The notes beneath the pieces were generated by a model. The model had not been told where the DNA came from. It was given only the letters and a program-made list of their open reading frames with translations, and made no database searches. From assembly GCA_965279595.1 (NCBI GenBank), contig OZ257246.1, forward strand, positions 1,922,001 through 1,986,000: a stretch of DNA of 64,000 bases, in the 5' to 3' direction. Positions within the stretch are counted from its first letter, which is position 1. Every line of letters begins with the position of its first letter. Shown here in pieces: positions 62,533 through 64,000 of the stretch. The stretch is from CAIKLP01 sp965279595 (GTDB lineage: Bacteria > Bacteroidota > Bacteroidia > Sphingobacteriales > Sphingobacteriaceae). Position numbers and translations under genes: made by a program.

Positions 62533-64000
62533 ATGAAATTAAAATTACTTACTATCGTACTCATCAGTTCGCTGTTTGGCTGTAGTTCTAATAAAACTGC
62601 AACATCTACAAATGTAAATTCAGAAGAAATGAAAAATCTTTTTGATCATTACTGGGAAGCTAGAATGAAATTATTTCCGATTGAAGCTACTTCAAATGGA
62701 GACAATCGCTATAATAATTTATTGAATGATGATATCAGTAATGAATTCAGAAAAGGACAATTGAAATTTTATCAAGATTACTTAGATTCTATTTCACATT
62801 ATGATAGAAATGCACTTAACAATAATGATAGAATTAGCTACGATATTTTTAAAAGAGAAATGGAAATGAGTATTGAAGGATTATCATATAATGATAATTT
62901 AATACCATTTCAGCAATTTTGGGGTTTGCCATTGTCATTTGGTCAAATGGGCTCTGGTGAAGGCATTCAGCCATTTAAAACTGTTGCAGATTACGATAAT
63001 TTCTTAGAAAGAATAAAAGGATTTAGTCAATGGTCAAGAACTGCAATTGAAAACATGAAAGCAGGAACAGAAAAGCAAATTGTTTTACCTAAGCTTTTGG
63101 TTTTAAAAATGATTCCACAAATGGAAGCCTTAGTAGTTACTTCTCCTGAAAAGAGTTTATTTTATGGACCCATTACAAGAATGCCTAAAGATTTTTCAGC
63201 AGCCGATAAGAAACGACTTACTGAGGCATATTCAAAAGCAATCATGGAAGAAATTGTACCTTCTTATAAAAATTTAGGACTCTTTTTAAAAATAGATTAC
63301 TTGCCCTATGCTCGAGCAACATCAGGTATTTCAGGAATTCCAAATGGTAAAAAGTATTATGAATATTTGATTCGTTATTGGACAACTACAAATCTAACAT
63401 CGGATGAAATCTTTAAAACAGGTGAAGAAGAGGTTGCACGGATTCATGAAGAGATGAATAAAATTAGAGTAGAAACAAATTTCAAAGGGGAGCTTCCTGC
63501 ATTTTTTGAATTTTTGAAAACAGACAGACAATTTTATCCATATCAAACAGCTACAGAGGTTTTAGATGCCTATCGTGCAATTCAAAAACGCATTGATCCA
63601 AATTTAAAGAAGATGTTTGGAAGAGTTCCAAAATCACCTTTTGAGATTCGTCAGACTGAAGCATTCCGCGCAGCATCAGCTAGCGCTGAATACCAACAAG
63701 GTTCTGCGGATGGAAGTAGGCCAGGTATATTTTATGTGCCAATAGTAAATGCCAAAGAATTCAATACCAATTCAGGAATGGAATCATTGTTTTTACATGA
63801 AGCCATTCCGGGACATCATTACCAGATTTCATTGCAACAAGAAAATGAGAGCATTCCTAAATTTAGAAGATTTAGCTGGTATGGTTCATATGGTGAAGGT
63901 TGGGCTTTATATACAGAATCTTTAGGGAAGGAATTGGGATTATATACTGATCCTTATCAGCATATGGCTGCATTGAATGATGAAATTCACCGTGCTATTC
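62533..64000 (+). CDS. DUF885 lipoprotein, zinc-metallopeptidase-like (3' end missing)
   Basis: The frame from ATG 62533 is open to the end of the window (489 codons). MKLKLLTIVLISSLFGCSS is a signal peptide with a lipobox; the Cys is residue 17. The HEXXH-like motif FLHEAIPGHHYQIS (near nucleotide 63800) and EGWALYTESLGKELGLY after it are the DUF885 active-site pattern, which is seen in secreted peptidases of this family. The last 100 or so residues lie outside the window. Substrate unknown. Confidence 0.9.
   Translation, partial: MKLKLLTIVLISSLFGCSSNKTATSTNVNSEEMKNLFDHYWEARMKLFPIEATSNGDNRYNNLLNDDISNEFRKGQLKFYQDYLDSISHYDRNALNNNDRISYDIFKREMEMSIEGLSYNDNLIPFQQFWGLPLSFGQMGSGEGIQPFKTVADYDNFLERIKGFSQWSRTAIENMKAGTEKQIVLPKLLVLKMIPQMEALVVTSPEKSLFYGPITRMPKDFSAADKKRLTEAYSKAIMEEIVPSYKNLGLFLKIDYLPYARATSGISGIPNGKKYYEYLIRYWTTTNLTSDEIFKTGEEEVARIHEEMNKIRVETNFKGELPAFFEFLKTDRQFYPYQTATEVLDAYRAIQKRIDPNLKKMFGRVPKSPFEIRQTEAFRAASASAEYQQGSADGSRPGIFYVPIVNAKEFNTNSGMESLFLHEAIPGHHYQISLQQENESIPKFRRFSWYGSYGEGWALYTESLGKELGLYTDPYQHMAALNDEIHRAI

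Overview
The window looks like a chromosomal, mostly housekeeping segment from an AT-rich member of the Bacteroidota, most likely near the Chitinophagaceae/Chitinophagales (lineage is inferred). The sequence reasons are: many -7 promoter elements of the Bacteroidota form TAnnTTTG, often paired with TTG or TTTG about 20 bases upstream; lipoproteins with lipoboxes and porin-like or OmpA/TSP3 proteins; a fused E1 alpha/beta 2-oxoacid dehydrogenase; a fused DAHP synthase/chorismate mutase; a lineage-type GlmU-like nucleotidyltransferase; DUF3078 and DUF5723 proteins; type B L31; and a LysRS with a C-terminal extension. No prophage, integrase, transposase, CRISPR array, rRNA operon or secondary-metabolite cluster is visible. 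Layout, left to right. 1-4.0 kb: the 3' part of an E1 dehydrogenase gene, a secreted bleomycin-hydrolase-like C1 peptidase, then an accessory-looking patch with a small four-helix-bundle (23S-intervening-sequence type) gene between AT-rich repeats in opposite orientation and a near-perfect 38-base palindrome. 4.0-8.5 kb: a minus-strand shikimate/chorismate operon, DAHP synthase-chorismate mutase, aroB, aroA, aroC, with genes overlapping or almost touching. 8.6-13.8 kb: proline dehydrogenase, an Mpo1-like membrane protein, lysS, a lipoprotein, ung and an Lrp/AsnC regulator. 13.8-16.9 kb: a DtxR-type regulator translationally coupled to an Nramp transporter that carries a C-terminal universal stress domain, with a palindromic operator candidate at the predicted transcription start, then smpB. 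16.9-23.7 kb: an outer-membrane barrel protein, pcm, a lipoprotein coupled to a polyprenyl-phosphate sugar transferase, priA and a DUF423 protein. 23.8-30.4 kb: three large envelope genes, namely an 898-residue membrane-anchored protein, a 532-residue lipoprotein and an OmpA protein with thrombospondin type 3 repeats. 30.5-34.6 kb: tsaB, tauE, a C-terminal processing protease, yidD, rnpA and the short rpmH gene, all on the minus strand. 34.7-43.3 kb: a DUF3078 protein, mscL, asnS with an unusual coiled-coil insertion, rpoN, an epimerase-like protein, an orphan HPt protein, an M28 peptidase with PDZ, a TolB-like propeller and a HAD phosphatase. 43.3-44.2 kb: tRNA-Ala(GGC), a small membrane protein and tRNA-Met(CAT). 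44.3-48.3 kb: an acyl-CoA ligase and an iscA-iscU-iscS iron-sulfur operon. 48.4-52.1 kb: methylmalonyl-CoA epimerase, rpmE2, a GlmU-like enzyme, tpiA and prmA. 52.1-64 kb: a 1455-residue secreted protein of unknown function, an Mpl-like Mur ligase, ftsK, a LolA-like carrier, a small unknown protein, an MBL-fold hydrolase, and a DUF885 lipoprotein running off the end. How they fit together: much of the window supports translation (lysS, asnS, smpB, rpmH, rpmE2, rnpA, tsaB, two tRNAs, prmA) and envelope building (sugar transferase, Mpl, LolA-like, OmpA, the GlmU-like enzyme, FtsK). I do not see a clear new defence or biosynthetic system. The least explained items are the repeat-flanked four-helix-bundle locus, the giant secreted protein, the three-gene envelope cluster, the AsnRS insertion and the MntR-type operator with the Nramp-Usp fusion.
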